The translations under genes were made by a program, and so were the position numbers. A DNA stretch of 64,000 nucleotides, from contig OX243817.1 in NCBI GenBank assembly GCA_945859605.1, positions 21,794,623 through 21,858,622 of the forward strand, given 5' to 3'. Numbering within the stretch: the first letter of the stretch is position 1; every line of letters starts with the position of its first letter. The stretch is from Lumbricus rubellus (lineage: Eukaryota > Annelida > Clitellata > Crassiclitellata > Lumbricidae). The notes under the pieces are model-generated. The model did no database searches. It was given only the letters and a program-made list of their open reading frames with translations, and was not told the origin of the DNA. Shown here one piece after another: positions 47,732-59,000 of this stretch.

Positions 47732-48465
47732 AGTATACTGTAGTTTAATTGAAAAAAATAAGCAAACTATGGTGGTTAAATGAAGTTAAAAAAACAAGAA
47801 AATTGGAGGCTAGCCAAATTACATGTATGCCTAATTGAATAACAAAATAAGTCGAATTTTTAAATGAGTAAAATACCACACTTCTACGTAATCAGACAGG
47901 AACTACAGACAAAATCTGTCAGTGTGTGGGGCCAACATTTAACTCAGGCGGTGTTTTACAGCAAATGTTTATTAAACGGAATTTATAATCAAACAACGCA
48001 TGCACCCAGTCCAACATTCGGCTGTCGTGCAGTTTGTCCTGCACTCTAGTATTGGCCACACTGGTTTTTAAGACGACACTGTAGAATGGATCTGGGGCTC
48101 TGTGGTGAACGTGGTGTTTTTTCCGGGAAAAACTTTTGTCACTTGAGAGACTCACATACATCATGTTGGACGTGGCAGTAACGGTCGAAATGCATGGATG
48201 AAATTCAATGCAGGTTGTTCAAAGCGATCCATGGCAAGTTCGGCATCGCTCGACGGTCGTCTGTCTTCATAAACAACGAGAAGCACAATGGATCTGCAGA
48301 CAAGCCATGCTGCCCGCTTATAAATAATGAATGCAGTTGCTCCAGATATGTAACAATAACCGCCAGCTTCATTTCAGGCGACGCATTTGCAATTCTTATG
48401 ATTGATTACCGTGCGGAAGGTTTTTCGATCGATCAGCGCGAATTTCCTAGGGAAATCCAAGTCTA

Positions 48466-48793
48466 CAGGGTTGGCCATAAAATAGACTCACCTACGGTTT
48501 TTCGCAGTAGGCTATCTTGGTCTTATGCAAGAATTTCGTAATCATATTTTACGGGCTTACAGGCAATAAAAATTAATAGGCTCTATTTACGTCCATTGGC
48601 TAAATTTCACCAGAACATTTCATACCGAACAAAAGTCTTTAACCCTTTGATGCCGAGAGTGTAGTAAAATGTATGGGAAATCCTATACCCTCCGGCATTA
48701 AAGGGTTAAACCTGTGAGATCTGATTTTAAAATTCTTACTTCTGGCCAAGACATTGGCGAAACTAAGGTTGGTCTATTTTATGGCCCAACCTG
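48466..48793. mobile_element. TA-flanked MITE (328 bp, Tc1/mariner-like)
   Basis: The ends CAGGGTTGGCCATAAAATAG and CTATTTTATGGCCCAACCTG are inverted repeats bounded by TA on both sides, as expected for a Tc1/mariner-type element. A TTAA nano-MITE is nested inside at 48643. It interrupts the duplicated spacer block. Confidence 0.75.
48643..48705. mobile_element. 63-bp TTAA nano-MITE, second copy
   Basis: CCCTTTGATGCCG...CGGCATTAAAGGG between perfect TTAA sites (48639-48642 and 48706-48709). The interior (TGTATGGGAAATCC) matches the copy at 19683. Confidence 0.85.
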
Positions 48794-49299
48794 TATATAG
48801 GCTACATATCGTTTGACATTTGATCTGTCTTCTTTGTCAGGGCAGATCCTGTTGTTCACTACCTCTTAGGAGGCGCGGTAGACAGGTGACCAGTACACGC
48901 CCAAACCATTTCAAACTGAACTTTAGGCTACTCGTAATTAAATTTTCGGGATTTCTACGCCGTCCAATAATCGAAGTCACCAGACAAATACATGTAGTAG
49001 CAATAAAACTTATTAAATTTGAGATTCCCATTAAGTTAAGCATTTCATACAAGAACTAATACGTGCTGTTAAACTTTTCGCAGGAACTGAAGAAGTAGGC
49101 TACATGTATCAATAACTTATTAGTATTGTACTAAATCAATTGCTTGGTGATATACTCGCCACGTGGTCGCTGTTTTTGATTTTACTCTGCCTCTCACTTC
49201 ACAAATAGTGTTTGCAAGTCGTCGTTAAAATAATGCATTTATAATAGGGCCTATTATGTATATTTCTCCATGTCTTACTCCAATCGATATTAGGACCTG

Positions 49300-49620
49300 T
49301 AGCCAAATAGAAGGAGGATGGCTGGACATGTAGGCTACTCCGCATGCCAGAGCAAAGACCGGCAAAGAAGGCGTTGACATGGATACCGGAGGGTGGATGG
49401 AGAAGGAGAGGACGCCCAAAGAGGACGTGGAGGAGCACGTTTAAGGAGGACTTGGCAGGCATGGAAATCGATTGGAATGAAGCAGAGAAAGCTGCAAGCA
49501 ACCGCACGAAATGGAGGAATCTTGTCGACCAACGGAAGGAACTAAGAGAGAGCCAAATAGACTCACTTGTAGCGGCGTGGTCGCGTAATAGCGCCTTAAA
49601 AATTGTCGTTCGTGGTGCTA
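49300..49620 (+). pseudogene. Non-LTR retrotransposon reverse transcriptase C-terminal fragment
   Basis: The plus strand encodes MPEQRPAKKALTW, RRRGRPKRTWRSTFKEDL and EAEKAASNRTKWRNLVDQ, the C-terminal tail typical of RTE-like and related LINEs. Upstream, RRMAGHV is separated from LRMP by a GGCTA inserted after TA (49333-49337); without it the family motif GHVLRMP reads through. Related tail on the opposite strand at 53605. Inactive fragment. Confidence 0.82.
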
Positions 49621-50114
49621 TTATTATTATTGTCTCGACACATAGCATAACAATTCTGGTTTAGCCTATAATTTAGGCATTTCGATCGAAAATGCTTCAT
49701 CTCGGACATTTTAATTGCATGGCGCATTACTTATCTAAGCCCTGGGCTAGGGCTATTCTGCGCTGTTGTGCAGCCTATTATGTATACAAGAGACTCGTCC
49801 AATTTTCTCTCCACAATTGGACGCAGTCTGATGTTTGCTTCTGGTAATAGTCTCAAATGACGTTGATAATGATGTGCAATTATAGCAACAATAACGCAGA
49901 GTTCGTCTTTACAAATTCCAGCATTGCAAAGGCCAATTTGTAAACCGTATAGGCATTGCCTATAAGTTTGATAATGAATGCACTTTGCGTTTGCGATTTC
50001 GTTCTTAGTGTTTCATCAATTGCGACTGGGCTCGACTCCCGGACATCGACTCTCTCTGCGACTCAATATTAGCACTTTAGCATGCACACAGTCCTCTTAT
50101 TTATACCCTGATAG

Positions 50115-50545
50115 AGCTGCAGAGAACAGAGGGCTGAGGTCCGGGCCGGTCTGAGGTCCGAACCGGTCTGACGGGGAAAAGGAGCGGAGATCCGCGATGG
50201 CGGGGTAGGGGTTTAGGTACCGACCGGTCTGAGGTCCGGACGGGTCTGGAAGAAGAAAGAGGACTGGAGGGTTTGAACTGGCGGGAGAAGGGGCTGAGAT
50301 CCGGACCAGTCTGAGTCCGGGCTAGCGGGGATAGGGGGCTGAGGTTCGGCCCGGTGTGAGTCCAGGCTGACGGAGAAAGGGGTTGAGGTTCGGCCCGGTG
50401 TGAGTCAGGGCTGGCGGAGAAAGGGGCTGAGGTTTGGCCCGGTGTGAGTCCGGGTTGACGGAGAAAGGGGCTGCGGTTTGGACCGGTGTGAGTCCGGTCT
50501 AGCGGGAGAAGGGTGTTGAGTCCGGGTTGGCGGAGGAAGGGGCTG
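50115..50545. repeat. GC-rich minisatellite
   Basis: Tandem degenerate units of roughly 50-60 bp built from GGGGCTGAGGTTCGGCCCGG, TGTGAGTCCGGGCT and GACGGAGAAA. It produces a spurious proline-rich minus-strand frame; no gene is proposed. Confidence 0.8.
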
Positions 50546-51135
50546 AGATTCACAAGGACAGTAATTTTGAATTTCGCTACAATAGCGCGTCGATGCTTAT
50601 GCTAATAGAATGCGCCGCAGACCGTGATGAGGTAGTGTGCACCGTGTCCGGCCCGCCGGCCTCTTGAGGGGCTACGCCGGTACCGGCAGTCCTACACAAC
50701 TATAAATTGGCAAATGGGGTGTTCATTTAGCAACAGAGTCATGGGCGGAGACTTGGGGGTCAGAGGACGGTCCACGAGACCCCGAAGTTTGTGATTGTGG
50801 GCGGAGATGCTGCTTTTGTGGATTGGCCATGATGTTGAGGCCATCGCCTGCATCTCTCTGAATTGTGGTAGACTGTGAGCAGTTTGGATGTCACTATAGA
50901 CAAAATTATTCCACGCTATAGTGGTCCCTGGTACTGTATAGAAAATTTACGAGCGTTAGTTCTGGCATATTGACACATAAAGGCACGGCTGATCTACGAA
51001 ATACTACTAAAACAATGACTAAGCTTATAATATATTTAGAATTATTGCAACACGATACCTGGGCTTGATAAAAGCTTTTTCAATCTAGTTTGTCTCAAAA
51101 AATCGCAGGAATCATCAGCAGCAATGTCTAATGAA

Positions 51136-51301
51136 CATGAGCGGAGATAATCAAGGGCTATGGGGCTAAGACCCCTCCCAAGAACGACAAGATTCACCTT
51201 TTAACCATGAAAATGGTATCCTTTTCGGAGTAAGCAACCCCCTAAGAAGGCCCAGACTTGGGGTTAGCCCCTCCAAGAACGGAAACCAAACTCCGCCCAT
51301 G
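51136..51301. mobile_element. hAT-type MITE (166 bp) abutting the stop codon of gene E
   Basis: The ends CATGAGCGGAGA and CTCCGCCCATG are flanked by a perfect 8-bp duplication CTAATGAA (51128-51135 and 51302-51309). The right duplication ends only two bases from the gene E stop codon (51312-51314), so the element forms the start of its 3' UTR. Confidence 0.88.
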
Positions 51302-51311
51302 CTAATGAACC

Positions 51312-54300
51312 TTAAACGGTTTTTATCATCATTCGACTCGTTTTAAGCTGCGCCGAATCAGTCACCAATCCAAGGTCATACAGAGTGATCCAAGTGAACA
51401 CTGTAGTGTCGTACACGCAATTGAGACATGCGTACGAACACCATTGGAACCAAAATCCGCTGGGATACATAGTAGCGCAACTATTAGGAGACTTGTCATT
51501 GTCTTTGTCGAAGGTAGAAAATTTCATTCCGTTCTGACGATAGATTCCAGAATCGTCCATGTTGTTGAGTGAGTCGCCTGCATCTCCCACGTAACCAGAC
51601 ACGTTCAGTGCGTAGCCTAATGACTCGGATGTTATGAAGAATGAATCGTATTCAACTGAAAACCACTTGTCATTTTCCACGGATTGCATCTCCATGCGTA
51701 GACGGTAGGGGGCGTTACTTGTCAGCTGGTACATCTTCTCAAGGCCAAGCCAGAAGTTTTTGCTGATGTCGCCGAAGCCTGCTTTGTAAACTGACCATGA
51801 CTGATTGAAGGATAAACTGCCGTCTACCCTCTGCTGGATGACGATCCAGTTGTTGATGGACATCAGTAGAGAAGATGTGTTGAAGGTCGGAATTGTTACA
51901 TTGCTTGTGACAAATGTAGTCACATACGTCCCTGGACATAATGGGCTCATTATTAAAATCTGAGAAAAATGTTGTACAATAAAAAAATAACTTGCTGTCA
52001 CATTCATAATAATATCAGCTGATGATGGGGAATCCAGGACTTTCCAAATCTCAGAATATGACATTCACAATTTCACACGCTGCAGTATAATTGGCAAACG
52101 TGCAAGATTGTCTGATAGGCCTATGCATGGTCTGGCATCTTTGTTAAACAGTGTACGTTGTGTTCTCTACAGTACTGTTAATTCATTCTTATTTCTGATA
52201 TAGGTCATTTAAATTACAAATACTGTAGAATGTGATGGTGACAAGTGATAGCTTACCTATGCAAACTGTCTGTGTTCGATTTTCAATCAGACATCCACCA
52301 CAGCCATCGGTAGTCAGATTCTTGCTACAGCCGTTGTACAGACCACCACCGTAGGTGAATGGCAAGGAACAGTTTTCGACTGGAATCCCTGTATTCATAA
52401 AACAACGTTGAAAGCGATTGAATACCATGAGCAACACAATAACCCTTTCACGCATTAATAAGCTACAATCTGTCCTTAATAATGATGCGGCTCGCCTGAT
52501 TGGCCGAATCCCAAAGGTTGGCCATATATCAAGTTTTATACGGGAGGAACTACACTGGCTAGGCCTACCTATGCAAAAGCGCATTGAGTTTAAGATCCTA
52601 ATGCTTATGCGTAATTGTCTAGCTGTCCAAGCTCAGACTTACATGTATCTTAGGGAACTGTGTGTGCCTGTAGCCTACTATTCATTCCAGACCGTAGATT
52701 TCTTCGCGCTGCTACGCATGGTGACCTAATTGTCCTTATATGGCTCGAACTTCCACAGTGTTGCATAAAAGCTTCGCTATAGTTGGTCTTTCTGTCTGGA
52801 ATAAGTTGCCACACTCTCCGCAATGAACTTCTTTTCCTTTATGTGCACACTTTCCGGAAGCTTTTGAAAACATTTCTCTTTTATTGTGGCTTGGTGCCAG
52901 TGCCTCCGAGGAATTTCTTTAGAAGTGGCGCTATATAAATGCACAATTACGATCGAACATAGCTTCTTTCGTTGGACGGAGCATCGAATGCACCAATAGG
53001 CTATTATTCAAAGTTTGTATTTAATTCAAATAGTCAGACAGATCAAAAAATTTAGGATCTCAACAATATACAACTCTAACAACTCTGAAATGACATGCAC
53101 GATACATTAGAAATCAAACATTTTCACCGATTGAATCTCTGTTGAATAATTCAGGTCATGTCTTTTCCCCAGTAACGAGCAGATCAGCATGCTTACCTAC
53201 ATAGGGCTGGTCCTCTTGAATCTGTAAACGCAACCGTTACAAAGAGCGAAACACTCACTCGAAAGAGCAACAATTCATTTTTTTTATCAAAATTTAGCAA
53301 ACTTAAAATATTATTAGGATCAAAAATTTCATTAGCGTAAAGTATTTAGCAAAATTAGCCTATGCAAATATCCATAGACCTATTTGTGAATTCGGATATA
53401 ATTAGGCCTATTAGCGTCAGCATGTGTTAGTAGAAGTAGGCCTAAGCTTAATTATAGCATAGAAATCAGATTTTTTAATGTAAGTAGGCTCAGGTGTATC
53501 TGTATTTAATTTTGGTCGATCAAAGCTTTATGTAACCTATTTACGAAAACACAAACGTCTAAAATGTTTACTGTAACAAGTTCATAGAGTTACATTCTTA
53601 TTCTTTAGGTGAGCTGCCTCTCGGCAGGTCCAGATGCCCAACGACGCCACTCTTCTCGATGTTGTGCTTTTTCTTTGAGTTTTCCATATCCATCCTCCAT
53701 CATCCAATCCAAGAACTTTTCCCTAGGTCTTCCTCTTCCCCTCTTCCCCTCCATTTGACCCTCCACTATGTCTCTTTGCAAGGAGTTGCCTCTCAGTACA
53801 TGTCCTATCCAGTTCCTCTGCCTTGTTCTAATTGTATTCATCAAGGATCTTTCCTCTTCCACCTTCTTACATTAGTTACATTAGGTCAATAGAATTTGTG
53901 ACAATGCCTATGGGCATAATTGGCTATATGGTCAAATAGTTTTGGACTAAATACAACTCTGCGAACTTACACATTTGCAGTAAACTTTAAGGAGGACCCT
54001 GTTAACTATTATACACTTAAAAGCTCACGCAATTATGCATGGGCCAAATAATAATAGTAATAATTTTCTTTTATTCAACAAATTCGGTTGACAGAACGCA
54101 ACCGGTTACAGCGTGCAATAATATCATACATGTAATTATGCAGTTTAAACATATCACAGGAACGCAGATCATGGAATGCACAAATGTTAACTATACTAAC
54201 AGAACAGACAACCTGCAATAATCGGCGCTAATAGCAGCCTACAAAAGAATGTCCGCCCAAAAGGGGCTCGAACTCGTTACCTCTTGCTCTCTGCGCCAGC

Positions 54301-55641
54301 GTGTTATCCATTACACTAACGATGATGTAGCGAACCTGGGATTTCCCCCCTGAGCCGTCCCCTGGATTTCCCCCCCCCCAAGGCCATGTTCTGTTCCCGG
54401 CTTGTGGTCCCGTGGCTCCGCCTCCCGGCTTATGTTCCCGGCTTGTGTTCCCTAGGCTCCGCCTTCCGGCTTATGTTCCTCGGCTTATGTTCCCCGGCTT
54501 GTGTTCTCCGGCTTGTGTTCCCCGGCTTGTGTTCCCTAGGCTCCGCCTCCCGGCTTATGTTCCTCGGCTTGTGTTCTCCGGCTTGTGTTCCCTAGGCTCC
54601 GCCTCCCGGCTTGTGTTCCTCGGCTTGTGTTCTCTCCCGGCTTGTGTTCCTCGGTTTGTGTTCCCTAGGCCCCGCCTCCCGGCTAGGACAAGCTATAAAT
54701 AGAGGAGGGAGAACACACACGGGAGCTCCAATAGTCGGTCAGCCTGAGAGAGTCGTTGTGGAGTCAGTGGGTCAGCCTGTGAAAGTCGTTGTGGAGTCAG
54801 TGAGTCAGTCTGAGAGAGTCGTTGTGAAGTTAGTCGGTCAGTTAGGGGTTCAGCGACGCAGTGATAATTAGACAGTCGTTGTGTGATTTGATTCGATGCT
54901 GCTATCGTGACGAGTTAATAAACTATTGAAAAGAACTCTGTGTCTTCAGTATTTCTCGTGGGGGAAAAGACGTTCTGTGACTCTGGTTCGAATCGCCGTC
55001 GGCAGAAGTGGTGTAAGTCCTTCGAAATACCACGAAGGCCGAACTTACGCTCCCGGGGAGCGACACGCGTGACTTACAGAACACCGGCGAACCCGTTTAT
55101 CGTTACAATATTAATGAACTTAAATCTGACAGCGTACAGTAGGCCTACACTGTGCACTCAATATGCGCATAGCCTATACATCTTTTGTACTCGAACGCAA
55201 TCATAAAAGCACTCTTCTCTAAAAATAATCAAGTATTCCATTACCAAAGCTGAAGTGAAGATTACATTCGTGCAAAATCAAACTTGTTTAGGCTTAGGCC
55301 TAAGTCTAATTGCATAAGGCAACGTGTTTAACCTGATAATGAATGCATGAAGGAGACTGTTCATAGCACTTTGGTCGACTGAAGAATATATCGCAGGATT
55401 TGTTCACGCTGTCATAGTTGAAGTTCTCACAGTACGAGAAGCGCTGACACTGAAGGGCGCAGTACAGAACTGAATCCAATGAAAAAGAATCGGAAGGTTT
55501 GTCGACGGCGCATAGTTCGAATCCAGGTGAAGCCACCGACACTTGGAACTGACGCACATCAGACAACTGATCGCATGATAATACGATGGCATCCCCGAAT
55601 GCACAACAGAAAATTACACCGAGTACCGAAAAGATAAACAT
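51312..55641 (-). CDS. Gene E: secreted PAN-FN2-like-FReD protein
   Basis: Exons: 55333-55641 (103 codons; leader [21 protein letters not shown] with [17 protein letters not shown]), 53197-53221 (25-nt microexon, IQEDQPYV, gtaagc donor), 52257-52388 (132 nt, [16 protein letters not shown]; four codons shorter at its end than in A-D, phase 1-1 kept) and 51312-51931 (620-nt FRe[50 protein letters not shown]). About 361 residues. Intron 2 contains an L2-like fragment and intron 1 a LINE tail, a SINE and an LTR-like segment. The PAN exon and upstream region are close to gene F; the cysteine exon is the most diverged of the set. Confidence 0.9.
52436..52955 (+). pseudogene. L2/CR1-type LINE reverse transcriptase C-terminal fragment
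   Basis: On the strand opposite gene E, within its intron 2: [55 protein letters not shown], then a tail ending GCGCTATATAAATGC. The conserved frame is disturbed by three TA-linked insertions: GGCCTA at 52562, CATGTA at 52642 and GCCTA at 52673. Ignoring them, [18 protein letters not shown] and the [13 protein letters not shown] region read as expected for the family. Confidence 0.85.
53605..53862 (-). pseudogene. Non-LTR retrotransposon C-terminal fragment
   Basis: The minus strand encodes [33 protein letters not shown] and REEWRRWA, the same class of C-terminal tail as at 49300 but a different family. Located in intron 1 of gene E. No catalytic domain; inactive. Confidence 0.8.
54249..54325 (-). 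mobile_element. tRNA-derived SINE, family 2 (reverse, 5' part)
   Basis: Read on the minus strand: TAGTGTAATGGATAACACGC, then GAGTTCGAGCCCCTTTTGGGCGGAC, matching the head of the element at 57121. The B-box-like GAGTTCGAGCCCC is clear. It directly abuts the LTR-like segment at 54326. Confidence 0.65.
54326..55107 (+). mobile_element. Probable solo LTR (782 bp) in gene E intron 1
   Basis: Begins TGTAGCGAAC and ends GTTTATCGTTACA (TG...CA with short inverted ends). Inside, in order: a minisatellite of about 15-16 bp GGCTTGTGTTCCC units (54368-54690), a TATA-like CTATAAATAGAGG (54693), two or three units of about 39 bp with GAGAGTCGTTGTGGAGTCAG, and a polyadenylation-like AATAAA (about 54920). 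This is the layout of an LTR; no target duplication was found and no internal retroelement genes are adjacent. Confidence 0.5.
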
Positions 55642-56136
55642 GATTGTTGAAATTCAAACTACTCCACTGTTAAGATCAAACGTTGATTGTGTCCAGTCAG
55701 CAGACTTACTCTTCTAATTCGTTTTGTGTTTCATAGTCAATACCATCCAGTTATGATATTTTGGTTGCCTATCATTGTGAAAAATTCACATTACTCTGAG
55801 CTCTATCATAGAAACTTACTGCGTACCGGTGCCTTGATATAAACTGTAAAGTCTACAATTATGTCATACATGTTCAGTCTCTAATTCATTTTGTGGCACT
55901 GCCTCAAATTGCTTTCATTCACTTTTCAAAATGTCTTGTCATTAGAGACTCCTATTTGGTCATTCTTCCAGAGAAATCGACCGATGCGAGCGAAAGTCTT
56001 GTGCTCGATATATTTAACGAGGGTTACATAAACCACGGCCTGAGAAGTGTATTGTTGTTGTTCAGACGTAGAATAGCCTAAATCGATGGAACACTCTTTT
56101 CACGATGTTGTCAACACACTCAGAGCTTTATCCAGA

Positions 56137-56388
56137 CAGTGGCGGCGGCAGAGGGCAATAGGGGAGGGGACTAAGCCCCCCAAAATAGGTGATCCATTTT
56201 CCCAATGCAAAAATTAAAAATTTCGACGTTCAGCCCTTCCCCCCAAAAACTGTGACGACTAAAAAAGGTCATCAGAAATTTTGGAGGTGAAAATGGAAAT
56301 TTTTTCCAAGGTTTCGGCCTGATGACTAAAACATGAATTTTTCCCCGGAGTTCTGCCCCCCAAAACTGATATCCTGGCGCCGCCACTG
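56137..56388. mobile_element. hAT-type MITE (252 bp) upstream of gene E
   Basis: The ends CAGTGGCGGCG and CGCCGCCACTG are flanked by a perfect 8-bp duplication TATCCAGA (56129-56136 and 56389-56396). The paralogous region upstream of gene F (about 63826) reads TTTATCTAGAAAG without an insert, confirming the empty site. Confidence 0.92.
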
Positions 56389-57120
56389 TATCCAGAACGA
56401 AGCGAGAGAAAATTGCAACATGTCCGAACACATGTAGGCTATCAAATTCGGTTTTTAGATAAAATATACAGCCCATTGATTGCAGTGGCATTAAGACAGA
56501 CGATACAGGTCTGTAGACCTAACTTTGGTGTACCAACTGACCTGACTGCCCGTCCTCCGTCTATGCTCTTTTATTCATGTTACATTCGCTTTGTGGGTTG
56601 AGATGAATATGTCTCTCAAATATAAAATGCTCTCACAGATAACCATGTTCGTAAAACTTTTAATAGACCTTCAAAATGCCTGATACAAAGGTCCCAATAC
56701 TTAAATAAATGTTTATGTTGGGCCATGAACGTCCTCGCGCAGCGACGGGCTTCGCCATTAAAGCATGAGTCATTGAGTTTTGACGACAATATTCACAAAC
56801 AAACCTTTGGAGAAAAGTGTCTTTGAATTTTTCTGAAAATTTCATGCAATACGGGCTGAAAAACATAAGTCAAATGCAATGACTACAAGTTGTGCATCGA
56901 CGTAATAATGACGTTCATTGTATGATTCTCGCGACTAAACCTACTCCTGATATGGATCGCGATCAAGTCTACACAGGAAAATCACTATGGAGACTTCTTG
57001 TCAAATATCCGTTGTTTACCTGCAACGTTACACTGCGCAGTGCAACATTGGAGTCATGATCATGGGTAAATCAATTCACATCAAAATGAAACGCCGCCAT
57101 TACTCTACCGCCCCCCCCTG

Positions 57121-57320
57121 GGGCGTTAGAGTAATGGTTAACACGCTGGCCAAGAGTGCGAGAGGTAGCTGGTTCGAGCCCCTTTGGGCGGATTTGATTT
57201 GTAGCGCCATTGTAATTGTAAAGCTGTCTGCTCAGTTGGTAGTTAAGTTTAATGTAAAGCGCAGTGCGTCTTGCAGGCGTTTCAATAAAGAAAGCTTATT
57301 ATTATTATTATTTTTTTTTT
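57121..57320 (+). mobile_element. tRNA-derived SINE, family 2
   Basis: GGGGCGTTAGAGTAATGGTT, then GGTTCGAGCCCCTTTGGGCG (B-box-like), a body containing TTGGTAGTTAAGTTTAATG and a tail TTTCAATAAAGAAAGC followed by (TTA)n and poly(T). Just upstream the first 18 bases are present inverted (about 57098-57115). Confidence 0.7.
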
Positions 57321-57544
57321 TTTTTTTTTTTTTTTTTGCCCCGAGGTATTTAGGATCCCTCAGGGACTTATTACTAACTACGTGTTTAAAAACCAGTCCA
57401 GAATGGCCCTAATCGTCGATTTCTTGGCTAGCGAAAGTGCCCCTAAACGCTACTGCGTTAAACCGTTGGATTGTAAGTGAAAGACGTTGGTATAGAAAAG
57501 TTGTTTCTCTTGCGTCCCCCGTAACGGTGCAGAGTTTCTGACCC

Positions 57545-57729
<185 letters not shown>

Positions 57730-57959
57730 GCCTACTTGTTCTGACACCAAATATTTTCACTGAAATTTCTGTTATTAAGAGTTGGTATTACTTAGTATTA
57801 GTAATACAGCAAAAATACCACACGTCATGGCTGAAATACGTCATAACGCGCGAAGTACATTTAAGAAAATCTTTTTTATTGTTCTTGAAGATTGAAAACA
57901 AGTGAAATTTAACAGTTCAATACAATGAGCTCCTGAGCATACTAGCGTTATCATCAGTC

Positions 57960-58115
57960 GTACACGGTAGGCCTATACGTCGTGTATAAGGTCGGTTAGG
58001 TCAGGTTAGTAGGTTACCGTCCGTGATGGTCGGTTAGGGTCAGATAAGGCGTCGTGAGGGTCGGTTAGGGTGAGGTTTAGGGTTAGAATCGTCATTCAGT
58101 CGCCGATAATATTGT
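57960..58115. repeat. Third copy of the GTCGTGAGGGTCGGTTAGGGT core
   Basis: Contains GGTCGGTTAGGTCAGGTTAG, GCGTCGTGAGGGTCGGTTAG and CGTCATTCAGTCG, matching the centres of FB-1 (3030-3115) and FB-3 (22690-22770). No short-unit arms are evident around it. Confidence 0.65.
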
Positions 58116-58555
58116 TTTTCAATGTTTCTTATCGCATGGCATTCAGTGGCCTTATTTTTCAAAAACCTAAATATGAGTTACTTTAAATCCGTAAATAATT
58201 ATATGAGTTCAGTTCCATTATGCTTGCAAGCGAACTCCATGGCCAGTCGTGCTCTTAGCACCTGGACAGAGCTGCTATACGCGTATAGGGCGTCAGTAGC
58301 GCCACCTACTGAAATGAAATAAGTCTAGTGGAAAATATTGTACAAGAAGTAGGCTATAGAATTAGAAAGTATGCTCACCATCTTCATTGTACTCTTACAC
58401 AGTGACCTAGCTCAAAGTCGCCTGGGAGAAGCAGCTGAAAGTTGAGTGGTAGCAAGTGATGTGTAACTAGGCCTATGTGTTTTCTGACACTGCGCACAGT
58501 GCGCAGGTCTGGTGAGCTGGGAGTATCATGGTAAAGAACGAACAAAACTGGATAT

Positions 58556-59000
58556 TGTTGGGTTCCACGACTGGACTAGGCATAGGATGGGCACTGGTCA
58601 CGGGCCAGTAACTTTGTAGCCTTCTGGGAGACACCTGGTGACAGACGGGTCTTATTTAAGGAATTACTTCAGGGGGCGTGAGGAGACTCTTTGATTTGTT
58701 GTTAGAATAAGGTCGTACTGCTTATGCAGTCTTTTGTCAGAGTTCTCCGTTAACCTAAGTTTAATTAAGGTTCTTTAGTGTTATACCCTTTTGCAGGGTT
58801 TAGTTAAGTTACTTCGTCGCCAGCCTGTGGCTGTTTGAAGACATTTTGTTTCGTACGGTCGTCGCCGAATGAACTCTGTTGACGACTTTCCAACTGGCCT
58901 GCAGTTTGGTAATTGTATCGTTTATGTTTTTGTTGAATTATACCTATTGAACTAGACAACGAGTCTTTACTTTGAGCCTAACCTAGGGGACCACGTAACA
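58556..59000. mobile_element. Probable solo LTR (445 bp)
   Basis: Begins TGTTGGGTTCC and ends GGGGACCACGTAACA, flanked by ATAT on both sides (58552-58555 and 59001-59004), consistent with a 4-bp LTR-type duplication. It contains a TATA-like TCTTATTTAAGG. It interrupts a block paralogous to the D-E spacer. Confidence 0.6.

Larger units (their letters stand above)
47890..49200. other. Duplicated intergenic block, D-E copy
   Basis: Two parts align with the E-F spacer: 47890-48440 with 59000-59500 (shared TGTTTTTTCC-like and CATACATCATG-type blocks, GTTCAAAGCGATCCAT) and 48990-49200 with 59900-60095 (CCCATTAAGTTAAGCATT, TTGCTTGGTGATAT). Neither copy has an intact open frame. It is a duplicated spacer belonging to the D/E/F gene units, or an old unrecognised repeat. 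Confidence 0.65.

Noticed and set aside
48194..48541. 115-codon plus-strand open frame
   Set aside because: The paralogous spacer at 59300-59480 does not keep the frame, and no domain or splice support is present.
50101..50553. Proline-rich 150-codon minus-strand frame
   Set aside because: Product of the GC-rich minisatellite; no start context, splice sites or homologous non-repeat sequence.
51611..51617. TAGCCTA inside the gene E FReD exon as a micro-insertion
   Set aside because: It encodes the conserved Leu-Gly-Tyr present in all copies and the exon length is unchanged at 620 nt, so it is a coincidence of codon choice.
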